The notes under the pieces were generated by a model, which did not search any database, was not told the DNA's origin, and was given only the letters and a program-made list of their open reading frames with translations. The position numbers and the translations under genes were made by a program. Shown one piece after another: positions 29,641-42,959 of a stretch of 64,000 nucleotides of DNA (position 1 is its first letter; every line of letters begins with the position of its first letter). The stretch spans positions 19,045,625-19,109,624 of the forward strand of contig NC_135557.1 of assembly GCF_964340395.1 (NCBI RefSeq), read 5' to 3'. Source of the stretch: Glandiceps talaboti. Taxonomy: Eukaryota; Hemichordata; Enteropneusta; Spengelidae.

Positions 29641-29955
29641 ATCCCAAATGTGACAATTGTGATATTTCTTGTGTAAATAATTAGATTATTTGACACTACT
29701 TCCAAATCACAAAAATCCCAACACCAGCTGGCACTGTTGATCTGTGCATGCATCGTTATTAGTTCGTTTGTAACCGGAAAGCAGAGATCACTAGATCCTC
29801 ATCCTGATCCAAATATTGTAATAAGGATAAAACATTTTAACACATATGTTCTAGTAATCCCACTGTCGGCATTTTCATTTGCACTGTTTGGTGTAGCCAC
29901 GTCTACTTACATGTATATAGTCTGTCTCTTGCTGTTTTCATTTCCTCAAAAATAA
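29641..29955 (+). repeat. Dispersed repeat R4, copy 1
   Basis: It shares TGATATTTCTxxxGTAAATAA, CTACTTCCxAATCACAAA, CCAGCTGGCACTGTTG and CATCGTTATT with 61321-61691. Further on, both have CTGTCG-CATTTTCATTTGCACTGT and GTAGCCAC-TCTAC. The reading frames are open in part but I recognise no protein. Confidence 0.7.
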
Positions 29956-30388
29956 ATTGCATAATACCTTCTGTGGGGCGTTTTCCTATCAATGTTACTT
30001 TTTTAATTTAATGATTCACTTGCATAATTTATCATTTTTGGGAATGAGGCATCATCTTACGAACATAAGCTTCAATTTTCATATAATTTGGTAGTTACAT
30101 ACACAAATGATACCACAGTACACGTCTCTTCTAAAACCGGTCGATGTTTTTATTTTAATGAGTCGCCTGCAAAAGTAGTGAATTTACAAATTAAGTGATA
30201 TACCATGATGTATGTTTCACAATCTGAATATAATCTAATCGAAATGCCTTATTTAAAGCATTCAGTTTATATCCTTGGTTATCAAAATCTATTAAAGTAG
30301 GTGACAGCTGAGAATATCATTAAGCAAGACTTTTATACAGAATCACGGATGAAATATTACATTGTAGTAGTATACTGCACATATTACG

Positions 30389-33300
30389 ATGGCTTCCTGT
30401 TCAGCAATACGACATTTCAAATTCTTGTTTTTGTTACTGATAATTCTGGCGTTCACATGTCTTACGATGCTGAAAGACAAGGTGAGTCTAATACACACGG
30501 TCACCTTCTTGACTAAATAACATGATTTAGTTGTATTCTTACAGTATATTTACTTTCCGTGTCATACATGTACTTCACATTTAAAGACATTTGGTTGAAT
30601 CTGTTAGCTAAGGGACAAGATCAATAGTTCAATGTGGGATGAACAACTGAATTCTTACACTTAGGCCTCAGAAACCCACTCCCCCTTCTTACTAAATTGG
30701 CCAAAATTGATATTTGTTTCAGACAACACAATCGATTTCAAATCAGCATGTCGTGCTATGAATACAAAGCCAGTATGCAGTGAGGAAAAATAGTTCTTTT
30801 GTCGGCACCTTTATTTTATCTTTCACTGAACTGCTGATCTCGCCCCATAAGGACATCAATACATCAAGTGTCCTTGATAACAAATACATATATAATAATT
30901 AGTAATTGGTAAACTACGGACCTTTTCAGAAGTAGATATCTTAATTAGCCAAAATGTTTGCAACAAACTGCACCTCTAATTTCTAATAATTTGTGTGGAT
31001 GCATACAGCCGGACTAATACGAATGTTGGCTTAAATACACAATAGCGAATTCCATTCGTCCAGTAAACACAACTCAGATATCATGGTAGAAATACTACGA
31101 TATAAGTTAATGTTACACACCAGTTTGTCAGTGTGTGATTTCGAAATTTGAATTCTCATTTTTGCATGATGTAGAACAACATTTTACAGTGGAAAGTTTA
31201 GCTCTATTTCTGTAACATCGCAATAAAGGAACATTTTATTTTCACTTGTTGATATGTCCAATGATGTAGCAACTGTCATATTTTACATGTAGTATATCAC
31301 TTCAGATCACGAATTCCAATGTGGTACGCATTCAGGCATGATTTGTGGATCAACGTTCGGCATACCTAACATTTTAAAATCACTACTGTTCGCCGAAATG
31401 CTGATGTATGCGGACAAGAATCACAACTGTAAAAGATTGTACTTTTTAAGAGAACTAAACAACAAATTTTTCCTTAATTAATCATTCGAGTATAACCACA
31501 AAGAAAGTGACATGGTCCCAAGAGATCTGTATGTCTGCCTACTTCCGCAGTGCACGGCATGTATGGTACATGGTATTTCATATCAAATATAATTTCCGGT
31601 AGACAGATGTTGCCTGTCCATCGTACTCAAGAATAATGTAATATACCATATAAAACTATAGTTGGTAGAATGCTATGTTGGTTCAACCTTGTAGTGCAGT
31701 GTATGGAGCAGTTGCTATTCAATGTTCATTTATTTCAGACTGTGTACCAAAGGGTATTCCATGCTATGGATACCGGGTGTCGTTGTCCTGGTCGTCCAAA
31801 TACTCGAGATCCATCACTAATGACGGGAGAACGTAATGTTGACACTGGCATTAATAGACAACGAAATATTTCCAGTGAAAACATCAAAGATGATATGTCA
31901 TTCTATAGCGACTACTCCGGATTTTCTCTCGGATGGCTTGGAATAGTTCACGAATTGGAGTGGGCTTATGAACATAGTACGAAGCCTGCATTAATAAATG
32001 AATCACATCGTCCACTTAACATTGATACAGGAGTAACAGAACAAGAACATCAGAATATGACTACTATATTAAACACTAACCCATATCATCCTTTAGCTAT
32101 TAGTAATGGTAAAAGGGGAATGACTTCTATTCAGACAACAAGGTACGTACAAGCTTAAGTGGAGAAGTTTTAGATATTAAGCAATTTTCATGAATAAATA
32201 TGATCAACACCCCCCCCCCCCCCACACACACACACACACGCACGCCCGCAGACATATTATGGATAGTGGGTTACAGTTAGTGACAATATGTATGTAAATG
32301 GGCGAACCCTAATCGAGTATAGTTCACGCTGTGGTAGAAGTTATTACAATTACAGCCTATGTATGTTAAAATCTCAAAATAGAAATATAATGAAAAGTCG
32401 TCTCTAATATCTTGTAAAAAATTGGCTTGGGAATGAACACTGCACATTGACTCATGCGCATACGACCAGTCACAGTCGTTATGTTATCAACAAATAAAAA
32501 CCTTTCATCCGCAAATATGAACTATACTTTAAATACAAATTTGAAATGTCAATTAAATAACCAGATAGACATGTCTAGTCTATGATCTATACGGTGGAGG
32601 AGTGATCTAACAAACATTTAACACTTTCCAACTTTGTGTTCAAAGTGCGTTACAATTATTACCCCTGGTACGGATCTATATTGGTACAACGGCCCTTTTT
32701 ACTTTCTGAACTCCCTGGGGAGCATACTATCCATTACAGCCTTAATGAGCGCATATAATTAAAGCATTCACATTGCAACCTCTGTCTTACCAGGTCATCA
32801 ATTATACAGCTGGGTTGACTGAGGCACAGTTGTGGTTCGATCTTGTCAAGGATCTGCAACCTGCATAATTCCAAGTTTGCCACTCTGTCCATTCGCCCTT
32901 CATAACTCCACAAAGAGTAAATATATTATTAGATACACATGTTTGAAGTATGAATATCATTAAGTTCATTGGTGACCATCAGACTGCAATCACTATAGAT
33001 ATAAAAAAAGAATTAAAATTTGATGTTGTTGATAACATATACCAGCCCTATTGATTAGATGCAAAATATGTAGTAATTTAAAAAATTGACATTGTCAGGT
33101 TCCAAATTGGAAATAACGTTGATCTATAACGTGTTTGTAATTCAATAATTGCAACAGCAACAAATTTCAGTGTTTACAATGATGCTATTATACGTACATA
33201 AGGAAAGAATTGGAAACTGTATAAACACAAATACTCCATTATGTACAACATGTATATACCTCTACTGCTATTCTGTATTGAAACATCACCATGGATACAG

Positions 33301-34956
33301 AGTTTCATTACTTGTCTTTTCGTGGAATTAAACTGATAATATGTGTTTTACTGACTTTGTTTACAAATCGTTTCCTGTACGTAAGATAATAATTTTTGAT
33401 ATAGGTGATTTCAGTTTTGAGCATTAATGGGTTAAAAATTCTGACTTGGTCAGTGTTAATACATCTTTTTGGGAAATATAAATATAAATATATATAGTAA
33501 AGATGTTTTATTATTTAAAACCAAAATAAAAAGGTAATTTTTCATTTTAACTGTGGGCATATTTTAAATGCAAATAATCATCATTTAAGATAGCACCTTA
33601 ACGTTGGTGAGTGTTTTGTTAATAATATTACCAACGGAAAGGACAAATCCCTGATAACTACATGTTTAACCCTTTTCTTTCAGGGCATATTTCTTTGAAG
33701 GGAAGTCTAAATTCAAAGCAGGAGACTATATACACATAGTCATCGAAGCTTATGATAACAATGGCCGCAAACGACAACGAGGAGGGGACTTTTTTGAGCC
33801 TGTCATGTATAATACAAAACTGGCAAAGAGTACTGCTGGACGAGTTGTTGATTATGGTAATGGTACATACAGTGTGTACTTCTACGCTGCCTGGCAAGGC
33901 ACTGCAGACTTTAATATCAGCTTGGCCTTTACACGAGAGGCCATCTTGTTCCTGAACCATGATATTTTATACGCTGAACCACAAGGTGTTTGGCAGGCAA
34001 CATTCGGCAATGGTAACGTCTCTGAAATAACGAACTGTTCATTATTAAGTGAAGGAACCTGGCAAGATGTATGTGAATATACCAATCCGACAGCATTGCC
34101 ATTAGGAAAAACAGTGTTTATTTGTAAACGACCTGAAAACTTAACCTGTGAAAACTTTGTCAATCATTTGCATTCAATCAAAGACGTACAAAAGATGACC
34201 ACATCAAGGATCCACGGATCGACATCGCTCTTTGAAAGGTAATAGTGATCCTGAATTCTGGAGATCGATGTAAGGTGAAAATCCACGATTGAAAGGCCTA
34301 TTAACAATTCTTTTTCTTCAACTTACCAGTTATATGTATCCCTAACCATACACATGCCAGATGGTTGAATGCGTTAGAAAAAATATGAATTGTGTATCGT
34401 GTCCTTTCTACGTTATAACTTGCATCTACATCACTTTTTTCCCTTGAATATGCATAAAGAGTCAAAACAGTCTATATCACCATTACCTTTTCCTGATTTT
34501 TCATAAGTTATACCCGAGGAGCTAATAATTATACTACTATCCAATATTTCCTTCATTCTAATAGAAAATTCTTGTGTGACGTAATGTTTACATTATAAGA
34601 CATTAGACTGCGATTCATCAGAGTAAAATCCTATCAAATCCTATGCAAAACAGATATTTTAAGCTAAATGTTAATCTTGGTTTTTTCATATTCGTAAAAT
34701 GAAGTAATGAACTCATAATACATTTCAGTAAGTTTAATTACCGTGAAATATTTTGAGAACTACATACATACATTAAGTACATTAAGTACATATAGGTTTA
34801 TACATACAATAATCACATTGGTTTTCTTGACAGCGATTCATCATGCTTGTTGGCCACAAAGCACACCCTTCTTGAGTTAAAAATACACAATACCCATATA
34901 CCAAATTTCACTTGATTCCAGCAAGCATTTTTGTGAGGTATGGGTACACCGATAGG

Positions 34957-35054
<98 letters not shown>

Positions 35055-37281
35055 TAGATAGATAGATAGGCAGGCAGAAACACACAGACAGAGCATGTAA
35101 TCGACACACATGAAACATGGTAATGGTATAATATTAGGTGTGGTTATTAACAGTAAAATTGTAATATTATATATTATTATTGCAAAATACGATAGAAATT
35201 ATCCCTGTTTTCAAAGCTCATCACGTCCAACAGATTGTATCGCATTGTTAGCGACTGTACTGTCATCTGTACGAATGTTTGTCTGTATGAATGTATTATA
35301 CGAATTTGACATTTTTTTGTAAATATCTTTAGGGGGAAATACAACGGCAGATTACAACACTTTAATTTGAAAGCAGAAATTACTGGTAAGGATATATTTG
35401 TAATCAACTTAATTGGTGTTTGAACAAACTGGATAAGATGTTCAAAGGCAATTATATAAAGAATATTTCTTCAAGTCGAAAAACCAAAGGAAATAATTAA
35501 TTCATTACACCCCACTCCCGCTTAATGTTACTTCTTCCAGTACTTGAATATGGCCAGGGAATAAACTTTTTCTACATATTCCAATTATTTTCTCAGCCAT
35601 TTAAGACATTTGACCCGTTCCCTTGTGTATAGATTATTGTGGATTAACTGAACTGACATGTCAAAGTTCTTCTCAATGTCAAAACAGTTCATAAATTATC
35701 AAGTAAATACTACATTTCTACAGTTGCTGAACACGACTAAGCATGATTTAGTAGTTGGATATATAATTACGTTTCTACCGTTATTTTATATGATTCACTC
35801 GTCTACCAATCAATGTTGTTATATTTATCTTATTTGCCTATTGCTGTCTATACCGGAAGGCATGATCCTGATTGTTGTGCACAATTAAGGTTTATTCCAA
35901 CAATGCCACCAGAATGTTACCATAGAAACACATCGCTACCAAATTTCGGTCCCATCTGCCAAGCATGATTTGAGTTTTAATGTTTGACCCAATTTGTACG
36001 TCCAGGGAAAGATTGCCTTACGCGCGCGTTGAACAGTTCTCGAGTTAGACACCCCAAGAGGCATCTGAAAATAACCTGACACTGATCTGCCCAGAAGTTT
36101 ATAGTTTAAGTTGACGCCATAAAATTTAATGTTAAATTCGTCATTTCTTGAACAATTCTACACCTGAACTTCGGTCGCCTTGACAACTTCTCAATCAAGT
36201 TTCAGAACAAATAAAATTTACCCAGTTTAAAAGGTAAGATTGTTTAGACTTCATTTGCATATAACCAATATGATCAGATTATCCTCATCTAGCCACTCGT
36301 AGAAAAATCCTAATCGAATGTGAATGTTAGTCCAATTTGCATAGTAGTTTTTGATTTAATGTTTTTTGTTACCAAATTGGTCTGATATGCATAATGATGG
36401 TGTGGGCACAGCTCACTGAATAATCTTCCAACAAGACAATACAGTAGCATTCCTAATGTTATGTGCGTAACAATGAGATAATACCACGTGACTTTAACAC
36501 ATAAAAGTGATGTGATTTGCATTCACATATTTTGATTATTACAGGTCCAATCGTTCAACTAAAACTACCACCGTGTGGACCTGATATACCTGTGCCACTT
36601 TCAGATGGATACTGGGCTGATAACAAGACCTTTGTTCCATTGATGTGTAGAAGTCAACAATGGAGTGATGAAGAAGTCAAAACTTGTCTTTCAAGTAAAA
36701 TTTTATACATATCTGGGGGTTCAACAATGTGGCAAATCCGCAAAAGTTTTAAATATGACTTTCCGGTCTCTGATCACTCTTTCAAGAGATTCTCATTCGT
36801 TGCTTTAAGACTGGGTCCCTTTGTTCAGACAGTGACCAGCCTAAACTTTGAAAGCGATGTGATCGACACAATACCCCATGAAGTATGCAATAATAGCACA
36901 GCTGTATTCATCGTCAACTTCAGTTTTCATTTCGTAACCTGGACGACAAGTGCATACATAGAGAGACTCTTCCATGCGAAATTGGCCATTGTTAGATTTC
37001 TTAATCGCTGTCCGGGTTCAATGGTACTGATTCGGTTATCCAACCCACGAGAGAACGATCAGATCAATCAACGGGTTCACAGTAGTGACTGGATCCTGTA
37101 TGATCAAAACAGAATGATACGACGAGTCTTTGCTGGTATTGGAGTTAGGTTTATTGATGTATGGGATATGGTATTGTCTCATCATGAACCTAATGTAGTT
37201 CACATGCCAATGTATATTATCAAGCAACAAGTAGAAATAATGTTATCATACATATGTCCAGAGATGGTCAGAGATAAGTAA
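30389..37281 (+). CDS. NXPE family protein, copy A (neurexophilin + PC-esterase-like domain)
   Basis: Five exons, 30389-30481, 31739-32142, 33684-34238, 35333-35385 and 36545-37281, join through GT..AG sites in phases 0,2,2,1 to give 613 residues. Residues 1-31 are a type II signal anchor: a short basic head, then FLFLLLIILAFTCL. This points to a Golgi/ER or surface protein with a lumenal C-terminus. Exon 3 encodes the neurexophilin-like domain (AGDYIHIVIEAYDNNG, YGNGTYSVYF). Exon 5 encodes the esterase-like domain: CGPDIP, DGYWAD, SGGSTMWQ with the serine at 428, DVWD (573-576) and NVVH (588). Where GDSL/PC-esterases have GDS, this protein has GGS, so activity is doubtful. Family members are suspected glycan O-acetyl-type enzymes, but function here is unknown. 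Copies B, C and D lie downstream in the opposite orientation. Confidence 0.9.
30606..30850 (-). mobile_element. MITE family M1, copy 4 (intron 1 of copy A)
   Basis: It reads TTAGCTAAGGGACAAGATCAATAGTTCAATGTGGG at the left and TTCACTGAACTGCTGATCTCGCCCCATAAGG at the right, inverted relative to copies 1-3. Copies 5 and 6 occupy the same intron in NXPE copies B and C, so this insertion predates the duplications. Confidence 0.8.
34959..35067. repeat. (GACA)n microsatellite in intron 3 of copy A
   Basis: About 25 GACA units ending in GATA and GGCA variants. It is not present at the matching place in copies B and C, although copy C has a (GTCT)n array in the same intron, which is the same repeat read in gene orientation. 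Confidence 0.95.
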
Positions 37282-38408
37282 CTATTAGATATTCTGCCAC
37301 GAAATGTGCAATATGAGTAACAGGCTGTGTTAACTTTACCATGTGCCGCCCGTCCATCGCAAACCAATGGGCAGAGTGAACATCTACATTACGTGGCCTC
37401 AAAACTTTACCAGCGATCCAAACCTAAGCGAGTGCAATTGAAGTATGGACAATTCTCTTATCACTTAGTAGTTTACGAACTAGATGTTGTTTCCAGCACG
37501 TTACTACAATTAAAAATATAAGTCTGTTAGGTTTAGATTACGCCACTTGCAAGATATTATCAATGATGTTCAGTTGTATCCTTGGGAAACGAACTCGCGT
37601 TTTAGTACTCTTAACCCACTTTTAGCAGGGGCATTGCTGACTTGATTACAGTCACTCTACCCTAGACTAGTTGGATTCAACTGTTTGATAGATTTTAGTC
37701 GTGTAACTTTTAACAGTATGAGTATGGTGATTTTTGTTTTTGTGTTAAATGTTTACCTTTTCATAGTCCACCTTCGCTGGCTGTTCAGTTTAAATGTTAA
37801 TTTTTAGATAGGTTTGATAGTTTGACCTGTTAATTAGATATCTTTTCACTTTCAATCTTTACCTTTAAAATTATCTACGATTTGCTTCTAAAGCACTTGC
37901 CACTTACTTCCGATTTGTTTGAATTTAACTTCAATTTTTTTATATTGTGCAAAAATGCTTAAGTACAGCTCATTACCTTGGTGTACTCTGGGCATCAATG
38001 TAAAATAGTGGGTTTCTATAAGGTAGCATGCTCACCAGTACGTTCTTAAATGTAAGTTAAGGACATATGTTGCAGTAGTTGGATATTTTTTCTGCCATAC
38101 CTTTCAACTGTATAGTCTTCACTTGGTAGACCTAGCGATTTTTGTCTCTCTTCCTCCCTCCCTCCTTCAGTTGACTTTTGTTTGATTTTCTTTGTATTCC
38201 AAAGAAGTTCTTTGAAATTTAACTTCAAGTCACAGTCAGTTGATGTGGTCACAACATTTGATGTGTTTTCACGTCAGGTTACATTTTCAGTAGCATTTTT
38301 TGCATCCTTTTTCCACTGAGTCTCTTATTCCTTGTGAACGATTTGATTTTATGTTGCCTTTTCCTGTATGTTTACCACTGTTATACCTTGATTGATTAGT
38401 TTGAGTTC

Positions 38409-38414
38409 AATAAA
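38409..38414 (+). terminator. Probable poly(A) signal of NXPE copy A
   Basis: AATAAA lies 1.1 kb after the stop codon in the context TTCAATAAAGAACxTCCAGTAT. The same context, inverted, occurs at 44489-44494 downstream of copy B, so it has been kept in both duplicates. No transcript data were used. Confidence 0.5.
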
Positions 38415-38875
38415 GAACGTCCAGTATTTTGCCTCCAAACTTGTATCATGTTTATGGCAGTATTCAGTGATGTTTACACATGTTGACATCCACAGTATTC
38501 ATGTATCGGCGTTGGTGGCAGTATAAATGTACCGAAGTTAGTGCAATATTTGTAATTCAGATTAACCTGTTTGATTTATATTTTTCACAGATTCGTACAG
38601 AGAGTACTGATCGGAGTTTATTCGTGGGTTTCTATGTACTAAAACATATAATCTTCAGTTTCTTTTACAGCTATGCACTCTCTTGATGCTCAGGATGGCT
38701 GTCATTGCTTCTCAAAGCTGTTAATGGCAGATATAATGAGTTCTGTTTATAGTAGGAATTGTGTTACTGGCAAAGAATAATATTTCAGACTCACTCCCAC
38801 GGTTGCAAGGTCAATATATTTTTACTACAAAGGGACCATGGTAATGACAAAACAGTCAAGTGGTCATTTTCGACT

Positions 38876-39342
<467 letters not shown>

Positions 39343-39479
39343 GTATCTCCGCCCATGGCTAAGGACTGTAACTGTAGACGTCATATGTATCAGATTTAGG
39401 GGGAATTCCCAATGAATGATGCCAATCTTACTACGACAACTAACTTTATGCATAGGGAATTTAATGTCGCCTACACACA

Positions 39480-39610
39480 TTCAACCAACATTGTATTGTT
39501 GAAAACCACTTGTATTGCTTTTATTTTTGTTTTACCTGCAAGAACTATCGTTCTAATTTCCCCTGGTGGGATGAATAAACTAATTCTGATTCTGATTCTG
39601 ATTCTGATGA
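39480..39610 (+). mobile_element. 3' end of a CR1/L2-type LINE
   Basis: The sequence CCCCTGGTGGGATGAATAAAC is followed by a tail of (ATTCTG)n at about 39582-39608. This hexamer tail after an AATAAA-like stretch is typical of CR1/L2-group non-LTR retrotransposons. No coding part on this strand was recognised upstream, so the insertion is strongly 5' truncated. Confidence 0.65.
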
Positions 39611-39843
39611 CTTAGTAATCGGACGACAGTATTAGTAATTGAACACGGACTTTCGCTCCGATTTACGAATTTGTAACATTCACCGATTTCTGTATGTATT
39701 TGTTGACATCGTTTTACATGTAAGAAAAGCAATTACTTTAACCGTAAATCATGTATATTGGATTGTCATGGCTGCCGGGGCTCTTGTCTGACCTTATTTT
39801 TTTTTACCGTGAATTTACGTGGGGTAGGAAGCCATTGAGGCTT

Positions 39844-40492
39844 TTAAAGACCCCTTACTGTTCTGAGGTGGTTATCAAAACACGCTTTAAAATGATTAAC
39901 TGATGAATTAGCAATAAGCCTTTCTGGTAAACTGTTCCAAATGTCTACGACACGTTGACTGAAAAAATCTGGATCTGTCCTTAAATAATTTCAAACTGTG
40001 TCCTCTTGTTGTCGAAATAGATACGTTGAAAAACACAACTGGATCAACGAGAGTATGCCCATGGAAAAGTTTATACACTTCCAGCAAATCTGCTCTGATC
40101 CGTCTGGTTTCTAAAGTTGTCAGTTTCAATACGCGTAACCTGTCCTCGTAATTCAAGCCACCAAGCTGCGGAATCATCCTGGTGAACCGACGCTGCACTT
40201 TTTCCAATAACACAATATCCTTATTCGCATGTGGGGACCACACTGGGGAAGCATAGTCAAGGTGCGGGCGAACTAGCGATTTATAGAGTGGCAATAGAAT
40301 ATCCTTCGATTTACAGGTGAATGTTCTTTTTACCAAACCAAGTACTCGATTTGCTTTATTTACCTTCCCTGCGATATGCAGTTTCGGTTTCAGTGAATTG
40401 TGAATCAAAACCCCTAGATATGTTTCAGACTCTACAGATGACAATCTACTACCATTCATGGTGTATTTCAATGATATAATTGTCATACTCAT
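39844..40492 (-). pseudogene. 5'-truncated LINE reverse transcriptase, C-terminal part
   Basis: The minus-strand frame shows hallmarks of the C-terminal part of non-LTR retrotransposon ORF2 (jockey/CR1-like): YLGVLIHNSLKPKLH, ANRVLGLVKRTF, LYKSLVRPHLDYASPVWSP, LEKVQRRFTRMI and TLETRRIRADLLEVYKL. Near 39965 a run of six T (minus strand) carries a frameshift. Beyond it the conserved ending VVDIWNSLPERL continues in another frame to a stop at 39844. The catalytic YxDD part is missing because the copy is 5' truncated near 40492. It is not functional. Confidence 0.9.
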
Positions 40493-40499
40493 GAGGTGC

Positions 40500-41850
40500 T
40501 GAATTATTACGTGGATTTACCCAGTGTTTGGGTACGCAGTTCAGCGAATCAACATCGTAGCTATGCAATGGCCGAGGACTACCATGATGTGGCTTAAAAT
40601 CCCACTATCTTTCTCAGCTGAGCTTTCCGCGTTGTGGTCAAACCCTCACCGATGTGAACATATACATACGTTAATATCTATAATTTATGAACAATAGCTA
40701 CTCTTGTAATATTGTAACAATTAGTGGGGGGGGGGGTGACTTCTAATGTTAAACGTAGCTTCTCAGCTGATATAAGATCTCTAGTTGGACCGTACTATCG
40801 AACTATGTCATCGAACTTTACCGTAGTCCATGCACAATGTAGTAGCCATGGTACGAATGAACTTATGTGTTTATCAACTCAAAGAACTTTAGTGTTCTGA
40901 GGTCAAACTTGACACCTCCATCCCATTACTATAGTAATCTAGTCTGTCAAGGTTCTTATGCTATACAAATAACTTTACAAATTGAATATGTGTTCCTCTC
41001 TTATGAGTTATCATATCATATCATCATGGTGTTTTAATTAATTACACATTCGCGAATTATGGAAACTTGATCTGAGAAAGGTAAATCCGTTTAACAGCAA
41101 TTTGAAACCATAGAGACAAGAAAGTTAATATATGTGACATTATAATAGAATGACACTTTGAATTTGAACGGTTACTTAGAACAGACAGTTGAACTTAGTA
41201 AATAATGAGTGGGGTATCGGTCTGTCCTGGATGACGTGCCTAATTTAATATATAGTCATAGTTACCTATAATCACCTTTGATGGCGCACTTCCTTGAGAA
41301 TTGTAATTTTTGACGTCAAGATATCAATTGGTTTCGGACAATTAATCATCCATATTAAATTATTCCCGATTTTCATTCCAACTCTATAGACATTTCATAG
41401 AAATCATGCCATTGGGAAATAAGGTTTCCACTAAAGTATTCCCAGTCGAAATCGCATTCCTGTTATTTCACTTAGGGTCAGCTTATTCTACATACTTATA
41501 TAGCGGAGTGGGTTGAAGACATGTCGGAAACCTCAAAGCATATATTTCCAGAGTTAGATGTTTACCAATTCATCCGTCTATAACTGGTCAAGTATTTACT
41601 TGGAGTGATTGCCTTTGAATTTTACCAACTAGATTCTGAATACAAAAGCTTACATTGATTACATTCAATGCATTTACAACTGTACCATAACTGTCAAATA
41701 CTTGAAAATTAATTATATTTAACACTTGTATTCAAGGCCATGCAGTTGTATATATTAGGGTTGTTGATGCAAATTGACGTATCAATCGATGAAATCTGTA
41801 AATTGCAATAAGTATTTGCATCAAACCAAACCAAACCACGTGGTAATACC
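40500..41850. other. Intergenic DNA without recognised features
   Basis: Apart from a poly-G run near 40727-40735 I see no gene, long repeat or inverted repeat in this stretch. Confidence 0.4.
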
Positions 41851-41854
41851 AATC

Positions 41855-42300
41855 CTTAAGTTATAGAGATGGTGGTCCATACAGAACAACGTGGATTGGA
41901 CGTTAATGCTGGTTCATTTCCATGCGACCGTACTCGATGTGGTACATGTCGTTTTATTATTAATACTAATCATGTTTTTTTGGCCCTAATAACAGTGTGA
42001 CTGTTACGAGCAGATTTACTTGTATTATAGTACTAACGTAGAGTATTGCATAACATGCCAGACATGTGGTTTTCTATGTATAGGTTCGACCACGTACGTC
42101 GTCTTGGTGATAGATTTGTGGTATATTTCCCTTTTACCAGAGAAAAGAATCGTAACTATCCTGTATCTGTGTATTTTATTACTAACAGTGTATCAGATTA
42201 TCTATTCCACGTATTTGTAAGGATGTCTGGTGATGAAGATCGGTTGAAGCTGAAGGTGAGAGAAACTCAATATCCACCTCGGACCCCCATGGGATAAATA
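41855..42300 (+). pseudogene. Penelope-like retroelement remnant with GIY-YIG-type coding traces
   Basis: Three frames must be followed: SFPCDRTRCGTCRFIINTNH, then STNVEYCITCQTCGFLCIGST, then RRLGDRFVVYF followed by NRNYPVSVYFITNSVSD. The order CxxCxF..I, then YCITCxxCG..YIG-like, then RLxDR and PV..HF-like blocks is that of the Penelope-like element endonuclease domain. At least two frameshifts break it. Upstream reverse transcriptase is not seen. Closely related DNA lies at 29341-29550. Confidence 0.75.
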
Positions 42301-42572
42301 GATTAAATTTATATCATTCCCTACTATCTAACTACGCTTATGCTATCTTTCAGGACGTTTGGGGGTTCTTTTTGGTGCGTGTTTTTTCGATCTTTCTTTG
42401 CGTACGTGTTGTTTACTATAACTTGCGGTGTTTTATAACGCAGAGATGTGTGTCAGGTGATAAACTACTTATATCTTGCCTCGGTATCCTTTAAAAGAAT
42501 ATTCATTCTAAACTTCACGTCACGATTGAATTTATTTATCAGGACGGTTTTACTCACTACTTGTGCACTCCT

Positions 42573-42716
42573 ATGTATGTATGTATGTATGTATGTATGT
42601 ATGTATGTATGTATGTATGTATGCATGTATGTATGTATGTATGTATGTATGTATGTATGTATGTATGTATGTATACATGTATGTATGTTCGTACGTACGT
42701 ACGTACGTACGTACGT

Positions 42717-42778
<62 letters not shown>
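42573..42778. repeat. (GTAT)n-(GTAC)n-(GT)n compound microsatellite
   Basis: GTAT units to about 42690, seven GTAC units, then about 29 GT units. The cysteine/valine/tyrosine frames are artefacts. Confidence 0.95.
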
Positions 42779-42780
<2 letters not shown>

Positions 42781-42959
42781 CAGTTCGCTTTCCGCAGGTG
42801 ACTCCGTTATAGTTCTAACGAAGCGAATTGTCAATAGTTCTTTGAAAACCCTGTGTTCGATCACTCTCCCACTCGTTGGACATTCAAGTTCACTCACACA
42901 AATCAAACAGCAGGACCAAACCCGTCATAATAGCTATTATAATCTGAAAAGGTAGCGTT

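Larger units (their letters stand above)
27229..30388. other. 3' flank of XPNPEP2-like gene and intergenic DNA
   Basis: This region begins with the presumed 3' UTR of the XPNPEP2-like gene. The first clustered AATAAA motifs are at 28865-28885, a candidate but unproven poly(A) region. A Penelope-like remnant (29341-29550), a poly-G run near 29582 and one copy of repeat R4 (29641-29955) follow. No intact gene is seen. Confidence 0.5.

Noticed and set aside
30301-30516. 71-codon frame overlapping the first NXPE exon
   Set aside because: It is in a different frame from the MASCSAIR exon, has no ATG at its listed start, and does not splice in phase to exon 2.
36310-36522. 70-codon minus-strand frame in intron 4 of copy A
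   Set aside because: Hydrophobic but not conserved as a frame in the matching introns of copies B, C and D; no splice context.
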